Assembly: GCF_024662235.1 (NCBI RefSeq)
Contig: NZ_CP096276.1
Location: 2,356,001-2,420,000, forward strand
DNA: 64,000 nt
Origin: Pimelobacter simplex
GTDB taxonomy: Bacteria > Actinomycetota > Actinomycetes > Propionibacteriales > Nocardioidaceae
Direction of reading: 5' to 3'
Shown here in pieces: positions 44,787 to 53,735 of the stretch. The translations under genes were made by a program, and so were the position numbers. Position 1 is the first letter of the stretch. Each line of letters opens with the position of its first letter. The notes beneath the pieces were generated by a model, which saw nothing but the letters and a program-made list of their open reading frames with translations, was not told the origin of the DNA and did not search any database.

Positions 44787-45314
44787 TCACCACAGGGGCA
44801 GTTGCTCGCCCAGCAGTTCCTGGAGCCGCGCGAGGTCGTCGGCTACGAGCTGCGGGTCCTCACGCGCCAGGTCGCGCAGTTCCCGCGCCCGCCGTCGCGG
44901 CCCACGCGGGTCGGCCAGCGGGCTGTAGGGCAGCCGCCGTTGGACGGCCCACTCCTGCCGGTTCTTGCGCGCCGTCGAGACCACGACATGTTCCGGCGCG
45001 ATCCGCTGGCACAGCGGGTTGTGACAGCGGTGCCCGAGCAGACGCGCCTCCGCGAGGGCGTCCACGCCGTGCATCACCGCGAACGCGAACCGGTGCGCGA
45101 TGATCACCCGCCCCGGCGCGTACCAGAACCGACCATGGCCACCGCCGTCGGTGCGCTCACGCTCGGACCGGCCCGAGACCGCTCCGGTCCACCACAGGCA
45201 CTCACTGCCCGGCACCGTGGCGACCTTCGCCCGATACCGCGCGAGCACCGCCGGATCACTGATCGCGGCCGCGACCGCCGCGAGGCCGGCGTCATCCAGC
45301 CGACGAACCGGCAC
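44787..45314 (-). CDS. HNH endonuclease-like protein
   Basis: About 175 residues. CLWWTGAVSGRSE, GRVIIAHRFAFAVMHG and LLGHRCHNPLCQRIAPEHVVV form the HNH_3 type core with paired zinc cysteines and the H-N-H residues. Such proteins occur in phages and plasmids as homing or nicking enzymes. I set the start at the GTG at 45314, near the upstream stop. An ATG at 45389 would give 200 residues but overlaps the upstream gene by almost 100 bases. Confidence 0.75.
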   Translation of the reverse strand: MPVRRLDDAGLAAVAAAISDPAVLARYRAKVATVPGSECLWWTGAVSGRSERERTDGGGHGRFWYAPGRVIIAHRFAFAVMHGVDALAEARLLGHRCHNPLCQRIAPEHVVVSTARKNRQEWAVQRRLPYSPLADPRGPRRRARELRDLAREDPQLVADDLARLQELLGEQLPLW

Positions 45315-45675
45315 CCGCTCCCCCACTCCCAGCGGTCGCCAGCGCCACGCCGTCGCCGCCCTGGTCGCCGTCGCTGCCCTGGGGCTCACTGGCGAGCCGC
45401 CGCAGCCGCGTCGCCTCGCGCACGGTCACGGTCTCGCCGCACCACTCGACGGCCTCGCCCAGCGACAGGCCCTCAGCCTCGGTCAACTCCCGCAGCGCCT
45501 CACCGGCGCGCTTCTCGGTCTCGGCCACCGCCGCGTCACGCTCACCGATCGCGACCATGACCTGCTCGGCCAGGTCGATCACCCGGCGCTCCCGCTCCTC
45601 GCGCTCCTTGCGCCGCTTCTCGGCCATCTCCCGCGCCGTACGCCGCGCCTGCTGCTTGATCGTCTGCTGACTCAT
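45292..45675 (-). CDS. Hypothetical coiled-coil protein next to the transfer region
   Basis: 127 residues from the ATG at 45675. Residues 1-80 are one long charged helix (ARRTAREMAEKRRKEREERE, MVAIGERDAAVAETEKRAGE), followed by a Gly/Ala-rich tail. It is divergent from traA, so it may be a transfer accessory or regulator. Its motif (copy 7) was split by IS256. Confidence 0.65.
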   Translation of the reverse strand: MSQQTIKQQARRTAREMAEKRRKEREERERRVIDLAEQVMVAIGERDAAVAETEKRAGEALRELTEAEGLSLGEAVEWCGETVTVREATRLRRLASEPQGSDGDQGGDGVALATAGSGGAGAGSSAG

Positions 45676-45724
45676 CCGGTCCTCACTCGTGTCGACATGG
45701 ACTCTGACAGTCACCTACGACAAA

Positions 45725-47146
45725 AGTGGAGTCCAGCAGAGTGGTGTACGACGGACCTGAGTGAGCGCGTGCCTCCAACGTAGGCGCGGCCACCGGGTGG
45801 ATCCTTCGAGTGATCTGCGAAAACCGACTCGAAGAAGGACCACGACGATGACCGCTGGACCCAGTATCGACCCTGCACAGTTCCTGAACGAGCAGCTGTC
45901 CCAGGCCAGTCCTGATCTGATGCGGGACCTGCTCACCACGTTCGTCAATGCGCTGCTCTCGGCGCAGGCCGACGCGGTGTGCGGCGCCGGCTACGGCGAA
46001 CGCAGCATGGAGCGCGTCAACTCCCGCAACGGCTACCGGCACCGCGACCTCGACACCCGCGTCGGCACTCTGGACGTCGCGGTTCCCAAGCTGCGCACCG
46101 GTTCGCTGTACCCCGAGTGGCTGCTGGAGCGCCGCAAGCGAGCAGAGCGGGCACTGACCAGTGTGGTCGCGACCTGTTACCTGCTCGGCGTCTCGACGCG
46201 GCGGATGGACAAGCTGGTGCAGACCCTCGGCATCACCGGCCTGTCCAAGAGCCAGGTCTCGGTGATGGCCAAGGAACTCGACGAGCACGTCGAGCAGTTC
46301 CGCACCCGACGGCTGGAGGAGGCCGGGCCGTTCACCTTCGTGGCCGCCGACGCGTTGGTGCTCAAGGTCCGCGAAGGTGGCCGGGTGGTGCCGGTCCACG
46401 TGCTGGTCGCCACCGGCGTCAACGCCGACGGGCACCGCGAGATCCTCGGCGTGCAGGTCACCAGCAGCGAGGACGGCGCCGGGTGGCTGGCCTTCTGGAG
46501 GGATCTGACCGCCCGCGGCCTGGCCGGGGTCAAGCTCGTCACCAGCGACGCCCACGCCGGGCTGGTGGCCGCGATCGGCGCCACGTTGCCCGGCGCCTCG
46601 TGGCAGCGCTGCCGAACCCACTACGCGGCGAACCTGATGTCGGCGACGCCGAAGTCCTCGTGGGGCTGGGTCAAGGCGCTGCTGCACTCGATCTACGACC
46701 AGCCCGACGCCGACGCTGTCCACGCCCAGTTCGACCGGGTCGTCGACGCCCTGGCCGAGAAGCTCCCCAAGGTGGCCGAGCATCTGGAGGACGCTCGTGC
46801 CGACATCCTCGCCTTCACCGCGTTCCCGAAGGAGATCTGGCGCCAGATCTGGTCCAACAACCCCAACGAGCGCCTCAACCGCGAGATCCGCAGGCGAACC
46901 GACGTGGTCGGGATCTTTCCCGACCGGGCCAGCATCATCCGGCTCGTCGGCGCCGTCCTGGCCGAGCAGCACGACGAGTGGGCCGAAGGCCGCCGCTACC
47001 TCGGACTCGACGTCCTCGCCCGCGCCCAGGCCGTCGACACCTGCGTCGTCGAGGAGGTGACCGAACCCGAACTCCAGGCCCTCACAGCCTGACCGACACG
47101 CCCAACCGAGGGATCAACCTCGTACACCACCCCAGCGGACTTGACC
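45725..47146 (+). mobile_element. IS256-family element, copy 1
   Basis: 1422 bp, flanked by an 8-bp duplication ACGACAAA (45717-45724 and 47147-47154). Imperfect terminal inverted repeats share TGGTGTACGA inside AGTGGAGTCC- and GGTCAAGTCC-type ends. It lies in the divergent promoter region between the 45292 gene and traA. An inverted copy is at 59614-61035. Confidence 0.9.
45848..47092 (+). CDS. IS256-family transposase, copy 1
   Basis: 414 residues from the ATG with GAAGAAGGA upstream. N-terminal DNA-binding part with RNGYRHRDLDTRVGTLDVAV, first Asp in FTFVAADALVLKVREGG, second Asp in LVTSDAHAGLVAAI, Glu in NNPNERLNREIRRRTDVVGIF. All DDE residues are present. Identical to copy 2. Confidence 0.94.
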   Translation: MTAGPSIDPAQFLNEQLSQASPDLMRDLLTTFVNALLSAQADAVCGAGYGERSMERVNSRNGYRHRDLDTRVGTLDVAVPKLRTGSLYPEWLLERRKRAERALTSVVATCYLLGVSTRRMDKLVQTLGITGLSKSQVSVMAKELDEHVEQFRTRRLEEAGPFTFVAADALVLKVREGGRVVPVHVLVATGVNADGHREILGVQVTSSEDGAGWLAFWRDLTARGLAGVKLVTSDAHAGLVAAIGATLPGASWQRCRTHYAANLMSATPKSSWGWVKALLHSIYDQPDADAVHAQFDRVVDALAEKLPKVAEHLEDARADILAFTAFPKEIWRQIWSNNPNERLNREIRRRTDVVGIFPDRASIIRLVGAVLAEQHDEWAEGRRYLGLDVLARAQAVDTCVVEEVTEPELQALTA

Positions 47147-47351
47147 ACGACAAATCCCGGTCCCCGTGCGATCACCCCCGGCCAAGAACCTTCCAAACCC
47201 ACCGACCTCGACCCCCGATCCAGCCCAGCCAGACCCGACGAGCCCAGCCAGTCCGAACCCGACGCCTCAGCCGTGACCCACGCCCCTCAGCGTCCCCCCA
47301 GATTTCCGCGACCTCCCAAGTGCCACACACCTCTTGCATTCTCGGTTCTCC

Positions 47352-47364
47352 GAATAGAAAGAAC
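47352..47364 (+). promoter_or_regulatory. 13-base element before traA
   Basis: GAATAGAAAGAAC, identical (opposite orientation) to 40449-40461 before the ParB-like gene. It lies 22 bases upstream of motif copy 8. The rest of 47147-47416 holds no gene and may contain oriT. Confidence 0.5.
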
Positions 47365-47386
47365 ACACTAGAAATCCGGCCGGAAG

Positions 47387-47421
47387 TGATCGCACCGCGC
47401 ACCCGCGCGCACGTAGGTGAC
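47387..47421 (+). promoter_or_regulatory. Bipartite motif copy 8, overlapping the traA start
   Basis: TGATCGC, 20 bases, TAGGTGAC, TG. It is symmetric with copy 7: the two face away from each other, with CGTAGGTGACTG present in both. The traA ATG at 47429 is only seven bases beyond it. Confidence 0.75.
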
Positions 47422-50400
47422 TGTGACGATGAGCCTCCACAAGCTGACGGCGGGGTCGGGGTACGACTACCTGACCCGCCAGGTCGCAGCGATGGACGCC
47501 ACCGTCAAGGGCCACACCGGGCTGGCGAGCTACTACACCGAGAAGGGCGAGACCCCTGGCGTGTGGGTCGGCTCCGGGATGGAGGGACTCGAAGGGCTCG
47601 ACGCCGGCGACATCGTCACCGCCGACCACATGCAGAGCCTGTTCGGTTCCGGTCACCACCCGCTGGCCACCCAGCGGACCAAGGAGCTGGACCTGCGCAT
47701 CGGCCGCCCCATCGAAGGCGGGGGTGTCGACCGGCCGACCGATGCGGACTATAGGACGGCCCGCCTGCTTGGCACGCCGTACAAGGTCTACGAGAACGAC
47801 ATCAGCCCGTTCCGGATCGAGGTCGCCAAGCGCATCGCGGCCATCAACGAGGCCGCCGGCCTGCCGGGTGACTGGCCGGTCCCCGCGGCCGACCGGGCCA
47901 AGGTCCGCACCGAGGTCAGCACCGAGTTCTTCCGTGCCGAGCACGGCCGCGAGCCCACCGACGCACGAGAGCTGGCCGCCGCGATCGCCAAGCATTCCCG
48001 CCCGAAGACCAACGCCGTGGCCGGCTACGACCTGACCTTCTCCCCGGTCAAGAGCGTCTCGGTGCTGTGGGCGATCTCTGACCCGAAGACCGCCGCGGTG
48101 ATCGAGCGGGCCCACCAGGCGGCCATCAAGGACGCGCTGGGCTTCATCGAGTCCAAGGCACTGTTCACCCGCCGGGGCACCAACGGCGTGCGCCAGGTCG
48201 ACGTCCGAGGCCTGGTGGCCACGGCGTTCACCCACCGCGACTCCCGTGCGGGCGACCCCGATCTGCACACCCACGTCGCGGTGGCGAACAAGGTCCAGAC
48301 GCTCGACGGCACGTGGCTGGCCATCGACGGCCGGCCACTCCACAAGGCGGTCGTCTCCGCGTCGGAGACCTACAACACCGCACTCGAGCGGCACCTGGTC
48401 GACGCCCTCGGCGTGCGGTTCGAGGAGCCGAACGGCATCGACGGCGGCGACACCCGCAAGCGGCCGGTACGCGAGATCGTCGGCGTCGCCCCCGACCTGA
48501 ACCGGCGGTTCTCCAAGCGCCGGCTCAGCGTCGAGGACCGCCGCAAGGTCCTCGCAGCCGCGTTCCAGGCCACCCACGGGCGGCCGCCCACGCCGGTAGA
48601 GACCATCCAGCTGTCCCAGCAGGCGACGCTGGAGACCCGCGAGGCCAAGCACGAGCCGCGCTCGCTGGCCGAGCAGCGCGAGACCTGGAGCCGCGAGGCC
48701 GTCGAGGTCCTCGGCACCCCTCAGCGGGTCAAGCAGATGGTCCACGGGGCGCTGAACCCGAAGGGCGCAGCGCGGTCGCTGGCCGACTCGGCCTGGTTCG
48801 CCAAGACCACCGACCGGATCGTGTCGACGATGGAGGGAGGTCGCAGCACCTGGCAGTTCTGGCACGTCTACGCCGAGGCCCAGCGGCAGGTCCGGGGAGC
48901 CAACGTACCCACCAACCAGGTCCCCCAGGTCGTCGACCTGCTCGTCAGCGAGGTCCTCGACGACCGCTCGGTGAGCATGGCCCGTCCCTGGGACACCATC
49001 AGTGAACCGGTCGAGCTGCGGCGAGCGGACGGGGCCTCGGTCTACACCCAGAGCGGCGCCGAGCTGTTCACCTCGGGCAAAGTGCTGGCCGCCGAGGAGC
49101 GCCTGGTCGAGGCCGCCGGCCGCCATGACGGGTACGCCGTCGAGGCGTCCTCGGTCGACATGGCCTTGCTCGAGTCGACCGCCAACGGCATCACCCTCAA
49201 CGCCGGACAGGCCACGCTGGTCCGTGAGATGGCCACCTCCGGCGCTCGACTGCAGCTGGCGATCGCGCCCGCCGGATCCGGCAAGACCACCGCGATGCGC
49301 GCCTTGGCCAGCGCCTGGGCTGACGGTGGCGGCACCATCATCGGTCTGGCTCCCTCAGCGGCGGCCGCGGACGCGCTGCGCTCCCAGATCGACACCCAGA
49401 CCGACACCCTGGCCAAGCTGACCCACTCCCTCGAGCAGGCTCGCGAGTCCGGCGCCGCGATGCCCGCCTGGGTCGCCGGCATCGACTCCTCCACCCTCGT
49501 GGTCATCGACGAGGCCGGGATGGCCGACACCCTCTCGCTGGACGCGGCGGTCTCCTACATCCTCGAGCGCGGCGGCAGCGTCCGGCTGATCGGCGACGAC
49601 CAGCAGCTCTCCGCGATCGGCGCCGGCGGCGTGCTGCGCGACATCCGCGCCACCCACGGAGCGCTGCAGCTGACCGAGCTCGTCCGGTTCAAGGACCCCG
49701 CCGAGGGTGCCGCCTCGCTCGCGCTGCGCGAGGGCAAGACCGAGTCGCTCGGCTTCTACCTCGACCGCGACCGGGTCCATGTCGGTGACCTGGCCACCAT
49801 GACCGAGGACGTGTTCGCGGCCTGGCAGGCCGACCGCGGCGCCGGTCTGGACTCGATCATGCTCGCCCCCACCCGCGACCTGGTCAGCGAGCTGAACCAG
49901 CAGGCCCGCGCCCACCGGCTCGAGGGGATCGACCCGGCCGACGTCGCCGCCAGCGGCCCGGTTCGCCGTCTCGCGGACGGCAACGAGGCCTCGATCGGCG
50001 AGCTGATCATCACCCGTGAGAACGACCGTCGCCTGCGCACCTCGGCCACCGACTGGGTCAAGAACGGCGACCGCTGGAACGTGCTGGAGATCCACGACGG
50101 CGGCGAGCTGACCGTCCAGCACACCCAGCACGGCCGCACCGTGCGGCTGCCCGCTGACTACGTCGCGCGATCCACCGAGCTCGGCTACGCGTGCACCGTG
50201 CACACCGCGCAGGGCGTCACCGCCGACACGATGCACGGCCTGGCCACCGGCAGCGAGTCGCGCCAGCAGCTCTACACGATGATGACCCGCGGCGCGCACG
50301 CGAACCACGTCTACCTCGAGGTGGTCGGCGACGGCGACCCGCACTCGGTGATCCACCCGACCCTGGTCCGGCCGCTCACGCCGACCGACATCCTCGAGTC

Positions 50401-53380
50401 GATGCTGGCGCGAGACGACACACAGCGGTCCGCGACCAGCCTGATCCGCGAGCAGGCCGACCCGGCCACTCGGCTCGGCGAGGCTGCCCAGCGCTACCTC
50501 GACAGCCTCTACGTCGCCGCCGAGGACCTGCTGCGCCACGACACGATCGCCGGCGCCGACGGCACCCCGGTCAACGTGGTCGACGCCCTGGACAACGCGG
50601 TCGAGACGCTCGTCCCCGGCCTCTCGGAGGAGGCCGCTTGGCCGACCCTGCGGGCCCACCTGCTGCTGCTCGGCGCCGCCGGCGAGAACCCGGTCGACGC
50701 GCTCCGGGCCGCGGCCAGCGACCGGGAGCTGGAGAGCGCACACGACCGCGCCGCGGTCCTCGACTGGCGCCTGGACGCCTCGGGCCTGCGCAACGCCGGC
50801 GCCGGCCCGCTGCCGTGGATGCCCGCAGTCCCGGCCCGCCTGGCGGAGGACCCGCACTGGGGTGCCTACCTCTCCCAGCGCGCGCACCTGGTCGAGCAGC
50901 TCGCCGAGCAGGTCCACACCCGCGCCGCCGAGCAGTCGTCGCTGCCGGTGTGGGCGCAGAACGGTCTGCGGCCCGAGGCCGCCACAGTGGCCGACGTCGA
51001 AGTCTGGCGAGCCGCCATGCAGGTCCCGGTCGACGACCGGCGCCCCACCGGCGCACCGCAGCTGCAGAAGGCCTCCGCGACCTGGCAGCGACGACTCAAC
51101 CGCGCCGTCACCGGCGATCCCACGCCCGCGCTCAAGGAATGGCGCCAACTGCTCTACTCCCTCGCCCCGCAGGCCCGCGACGACGAGTTCACCCCCCTGC
51201 TCGCCGAGCGCCTAGCCGCGATGTCCCGCGCCGGCGTCACCGCGCACGAACTGCTGCGCACCGCCACTGCCCCCAACCACCCCGCCGGGCCGCTGCCCGA
51301 TGAGCACGCCGCGGCGGCCGTGTGGTGGCGCATGGCCCGTCAGCTCACCCCGGCGGTGGCCTCCCAGATCGGCGACGGTTCCCACGGCGAGAGCGTCACC
51401 ACCGAGTGGACGCCGCGACTCGTGGAACTGTTCGGTCCCGAGCGCGCCGCGAGCATCCAGGCCAGCACCTGGTGGCCCGCGCTGGTGGCGAACGTGGACC
51501 ACGGCGTGCGGCGCGGCTGGCAGGTCGAGGCCCTGCTGGGTGCAGGGCGGGCCCAAGGTGATGTCACGAGCGACGGCTGGGACCACGAGCTCGACGGGAT
51601 TGACGAGTGCCAGGCGCTGGTCTGGCGGACCTCGATCGCGCTCGAGACCGCCCCCGACGAGCCCGCGCACGAGTACCACTTCGACGAGCCGCCCGCGGAC
51701 CTGTGGGATGGGATCGAGCCGGACCCGGCAACGCTCGTCGACCACGCCACCGACCTCGACTGGGCCGACTGGCCGCTCGCCGAGGACCCGGGCCCGTACG
51801 ACGAGCAGCTGGTCGATGCGGTCGACGAGCACCTGGTCGACGTCGACGCCGGCGACCCGATCGACGTCGACGAGGACCAGTTCGTCGAGCCCGACCTGAC
51901 CCTGGCCGCCTACATCCGCGACCTCGGCGGCAGTCGGCTGGAGCCCACCGACGCCGACCTGCGGCTCATGTACCAGCGGGCCGACGAGTGGCACTCCTCC
52001 CCCGTCTCGCGTGAGCGCATGCTCGAGATCAACGACATGGCGCAGGCCTTCTTCGAGGACCGGTTCGCCGACTCGTGGGGCCGCGACTACCTCACCGGAC
52101 GGTTCGGAGTCGACCTCGCCGGCGACGAGCGGTTCCGCCCAGGGCAGGCTCCGGCCGGGTGGACCAACCTGGTCGACCACCTGCGCGGCCGCGGTGTCAG
52201 CGACACCGAGATGGTGGCCACCGGTGTCGCGACCGAGGCCAGCACCGGGCGCCTCATCGACCGGTTCCGCGACCGGGTCACGTTCCCGGTCATCCACCAG
52301 GGCGAAGTGCTCGGCTTCGTCGGCCGCCGTCGGCCCGACCTCACCGACGCCGACAAGGGCGGCCCGAAATACCTCAACACTGCCGACACCCCGCTGTTCC
52401 ACAAGGGCGCTCAGCTGTTCGGTGTCGTCGACGAGCTCCTCGCCGAGGGTGCGGTCCCGGTGATCGTCGAGGGCCCGATGGACGCCGTGGCGGTCACGCT
52501 CGCCAGCCACGGCCTCTACCTCGGTGTGGCGCCGCTCGGCACGTCGCTGACCGACGAGCAGGCCGCCCAGCTGGCAGCGGTGGGCCGCGACCCGATCGTG
52601 GCCACCGATGCCGACCTCGCCGGCCAGGTCGCGGCCGAGCGCGACTTCTGGATGCTCACCCCGCACGGCCTGGACCCCGGCTACGCCCGGTTCCCCGACG
52701 GTCAGGACCCCGCCGACCTGCTCGCGCAGCGCGGGCCTGCAGCGCTCACGGCGGCGGTGGCCAGCGGCCAGCCGGCCTTCCGCTCGCTGGGCGACCAGCT
52801 GCTCACCGAGAGGCTCGACAACCTCGCCTCCGAGCAGGCGCGAGTCGCGGCCATGAGGATCCTCTCGGCCCGTCCCAGCCGCGCTTGGGAGCCGGGTGTC
52901 AACCAAATCAGGGCGCGCCTGCAGCTCTCGCAGATGCAGGCGCGCCGAGACCTCCGCGATGCGGTCAGGAGTTGGGATGCCGACCCGCGCAAGGCGGCGT
53001 TGGCCGAGCTCCACAAGAGCAGCGAGGTCCGCGCCCGTCTCTCGGCCGCGGCCGAGCAGGCCCCGGCCGAGCGGTGGGCTCCGCTGGCCCGCGAGCTCGA
53101 CTCGCGTCTGCTCGAGCAGGGCGACTGGCCGGCCACCGCAGCGATGCTGCAGGGGGCCCACGAACAGGGTCACGACGTCGGCGCCGTCACGCGCGGCCTG
53201 GTCGCTGAGAAGCCGCTGGGCGACAGCCCCGCGCGCGCGCTCCGCTACCGGCTCGTACGTCGCCTCGAGCTCCCGATCGAAGACTCACCTCCACCGGATG
53301 TCATGTCGCGGTTCCGTGGATCGAATGACCCGCGGGGAGGGCCGTCCGAGCACAAAACACGGACGCCTCGCAGCCGCTGA
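47417..53380 (+). CDS. traA: MobF relaxase-helicase-TOPRIM fusion (TraA-like)
   Basis: 1987 residues from the GTG at 47417 (alternative ATG 47429). Module 1, about residues 1-400, is a TrwC-type relaxase: tyrosine pair SYYTEKGE (39-40) and the metal histidines in HRDSRAGDPDLHTHVAV (about 274-287). Module 2, about 580-1010, is a RecD-like helicase: Walker A APAGSGKTT near 617, Walker B VVIDEAGMAD near 695, final motif YACTVHTAQGVTAD. Module 3, about 1540-1790, resembles the DnaG core: FPVIHQGEVLGFVGRR then TOPRIM VIVEGPMDAVAV (about 1682) and IVATDADLAGQ (about 1728). The protein should nick oriT, unwind the strand and possibly prime synthesis. No coupling protein or VirB4 is in the window. 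Confidence 0.9.
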   Translation: MTVTMSLHKLTAGSGYDYLTRQVAAMDATVKGHTGLASYYTEKGETPGVWVGSGMEGLEGLDAGDIVTADHMQSLFGSGHHPLATQRTKELDLRIGRPIEGGGVDRPTDADYRTARLLGTPYKVYENDISPFRIEVAKRIAAINEAAGLPGDWPVPAADRAKVRTEVSTEFFRAEHGREPTDARELAAAIAKHSRPKTNAVAGYDLTFSPVKSVSVLWAISDPKTAAVIERAHQAAIKDALGFIESKALFTRRGTNGVRQVDVRGLVATAFTHRDSRAGDPDLHTHVAVANKVQTLDGTWLAIDGRPLHKAVVSASETYNTALERHLVDALGVRFEEPNGIDGGDTRKRPVREIVGVAPDLNRRFSKRRLSVEDRRKVLAAAFQATHGRPPTPVETIQLSQQATLETREAKHEPRSLAEQRETWSREAVEVLGTPQRVKQMVHGALNPKGAARSLADSAWFAKTTDRIVSTMEGGRSTWQFWHVYAEAQRQVRGANVPTNQVPQVVDLLVSEVLDDRSVSMARPWDTISEPVELRRADGASVYTQSGAELFTSGKVLAAEERLVEAAGRHDGYAVEASSVDMALLESTANGITLNAGQATLVREMATSGARLQLAIAPAGSGKTTAMRALASAWADGGGTIIGLAPSAAAADALRSQIDTQTDTLAKLTHSLEQARESGAAMPAWVAGIDSSTLVVIDEAGMADTLSLDAAVSYILERGGSVRLIGDDQQLSAIGAGGVLRDIRATHGALQLTELVRFKDPAEGAASLALREGKTESLGFYLDRDRVHVGDLATMTEDVFAAWQADRGAGLDSIMLAPTRDLVSELNQQARAHRLEGIDPADVAASGPVRRLADGNEASIGELIITRENDRRLRTSATDWVKNGDRWNVLEIHDGGELTVQHTQHGRTVRLPADYVARSTELGYACTVHTAQGVTADTMHGLATGSESRQQLYTMMTRGAHANHVYLEVVGDGDPHSVIHPTLVRPLTPTDILESMLARDDTQRSATSLIREQADPATRLGEAAQRYLDSLYVAAEDLLRHDTIAGADGTPVNVVDALDNAVETLVPGLSEEAAWPTLRAHLLLLGAAGENPVDALRAAASDRELESAHDRAAVLDWRLDASGLRNAGAGPLPWMPAVPARLAEDPHWGAYLSQRAHLVEQLAEQVHTRAAEQSSLPVWAQNGLRPEAATVADVEVWRAAMQVPVDDRRPTGAPQLQKASATWQRRLNRAVTGDPTPALKEWRQLLYSLAPQARDDEFTPLLAERLAAMSRAGVTAHELLRTATAPNHPAGPLPDEHAAAAVWWRMARQLTPAVASQIGDGSHGESVTTEWTPRLVELFGPERAASIQASTWWPALVANVDHGVRRGWQVEALLGAGRAQGDVTSDGWDHELDGIDECQALVWRTSIALETAPDEPAHEYHFDEPPADLWDGIEPDPATLVDHATDLDWADWPLAEDPGPYDEQLVDAVDEHLVDVDAGDPIDVDEDQFVEPDLTLAAYIRDLGGSRLEPTDADLRLMYQRADEWHSSPVSRERMLEINDMAQAFFEDRFADSWGRDYLTGRFGVDLAGDERFRPGQAPAGWTNLVDHLRGRGVSDTEMVATGVATEASTGRLIDRFRDRVTFPVIHQGEVLGFVGRRRPDLTDADKGGPKYLNTADTPLFHKGAQLFGVVDELLAEGAVPVIVEGPMDAVAVTLASHGLYLGVAPLGTSLTDEQAAQLAAVGRDPIVATDADLAGQVAAERDFWMLTPHGLDPGYARFPDGQDPADLLAQRGPAALTAAVASGQPAFRSLGDQLLTERLDNLASEQARVAAMRILSARPSRAWEPGVNQIRARLQLSQMQARRDLRDAVRSWDADPRKAALAELHKSSEVRARLSAAAEQAPAERWAPLARELDSRLLEQGDWPATAAMLQGAHEQGHDVGAVTRGLVAEKPLGDSPARALRYRLVRRLELPIEDSPPPDVMSRFRGSNDPRGGPSEHKTRTPRSR

Positions 53381-53510
53381 CGGTTCTGCGAGGTCACCGG
53401 GACGAACCGCCCACTATGACGCGCCGACACGACTTCCCGTCCTCTGCCGTTTGTCCGCTCAGGTGGACCTAACAGGACAACTATCGAACCCCACTCCCCC
53501 GTTGGCCCGG

Positions 53511-53735
53511 ATGCTGAGCGGCAAGAAGTCGCAGGTCAGCGCCGGGTCAGCCGGGAACAGCGGCGCACCCGTGCGGCAGCGACAAGTCCGCCTGTCGGAC
53601 AGTCAGCAGCGGGAGCTGGTGCAGCGTCACCGCGAGGGCGCATTCAAGAAGGAGCTGGCTCGCGTCTATGGGGTCCATGTCGAGACGGTGCGGGCGATCG
53701 TGAAGCGGTATTCGACAGGAGAGCCGAACAGCTAG
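53511..53735 (+). CDS. Small helix-turn-helix protein
   Basis: 74 residues from the ATG; a GTG at 53463 would add 16. The C-terminal part (RLSDSQQRELVQRHREGAFK, then KELARVYGVHVETVRAIVKRY) is a Hin/resolvase-type helix-turn-helix without a catalytic domain. It is a candidate regulator of the element or a resolvase remnant. It converges on the next gene with a 4-base overlap. Confidence 0.6.
   Translation: MLSGKKSQVSAGSAGNSGAPVRQRQVRLSDSQQRELVQRHREGAFKKELARVYGVHVETVRAIVKRYSTGEPNS

Larger units (their letters stand above)
45710..47174 (-). promoter_or_regulatory. Bipartite motif copy 7, split by IS256
   Basis: The proximal block TAGGTGAC (45710-45717, minus strand) stays near the 45675 gene. 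The distal block TGATCGC (47168-47174, minus strand) lies beyond the IS. Seven spacer bases remain on one side and thirteen on the other. Removing the 1422-bp IS and one 8-bp duplication gives exactly 20. Confidence 0.75.

Noticed and set aside
47166..47395. Inverted repeat GTGCGATCAC/GTGATCGCAC as an oriT hairpin
   Set aside because: The arms are 210 bases apart and each is explained as the TGATCGC block of motif copies 7 and 8.
47267..49126. Long minus-strand open frames opposite traA and other GC-rich genes
   Set aside because: They mirror the high-GC third positions of the real genes, are rich in Gly/Arg/Val/Asp repeats and have no family motifs.
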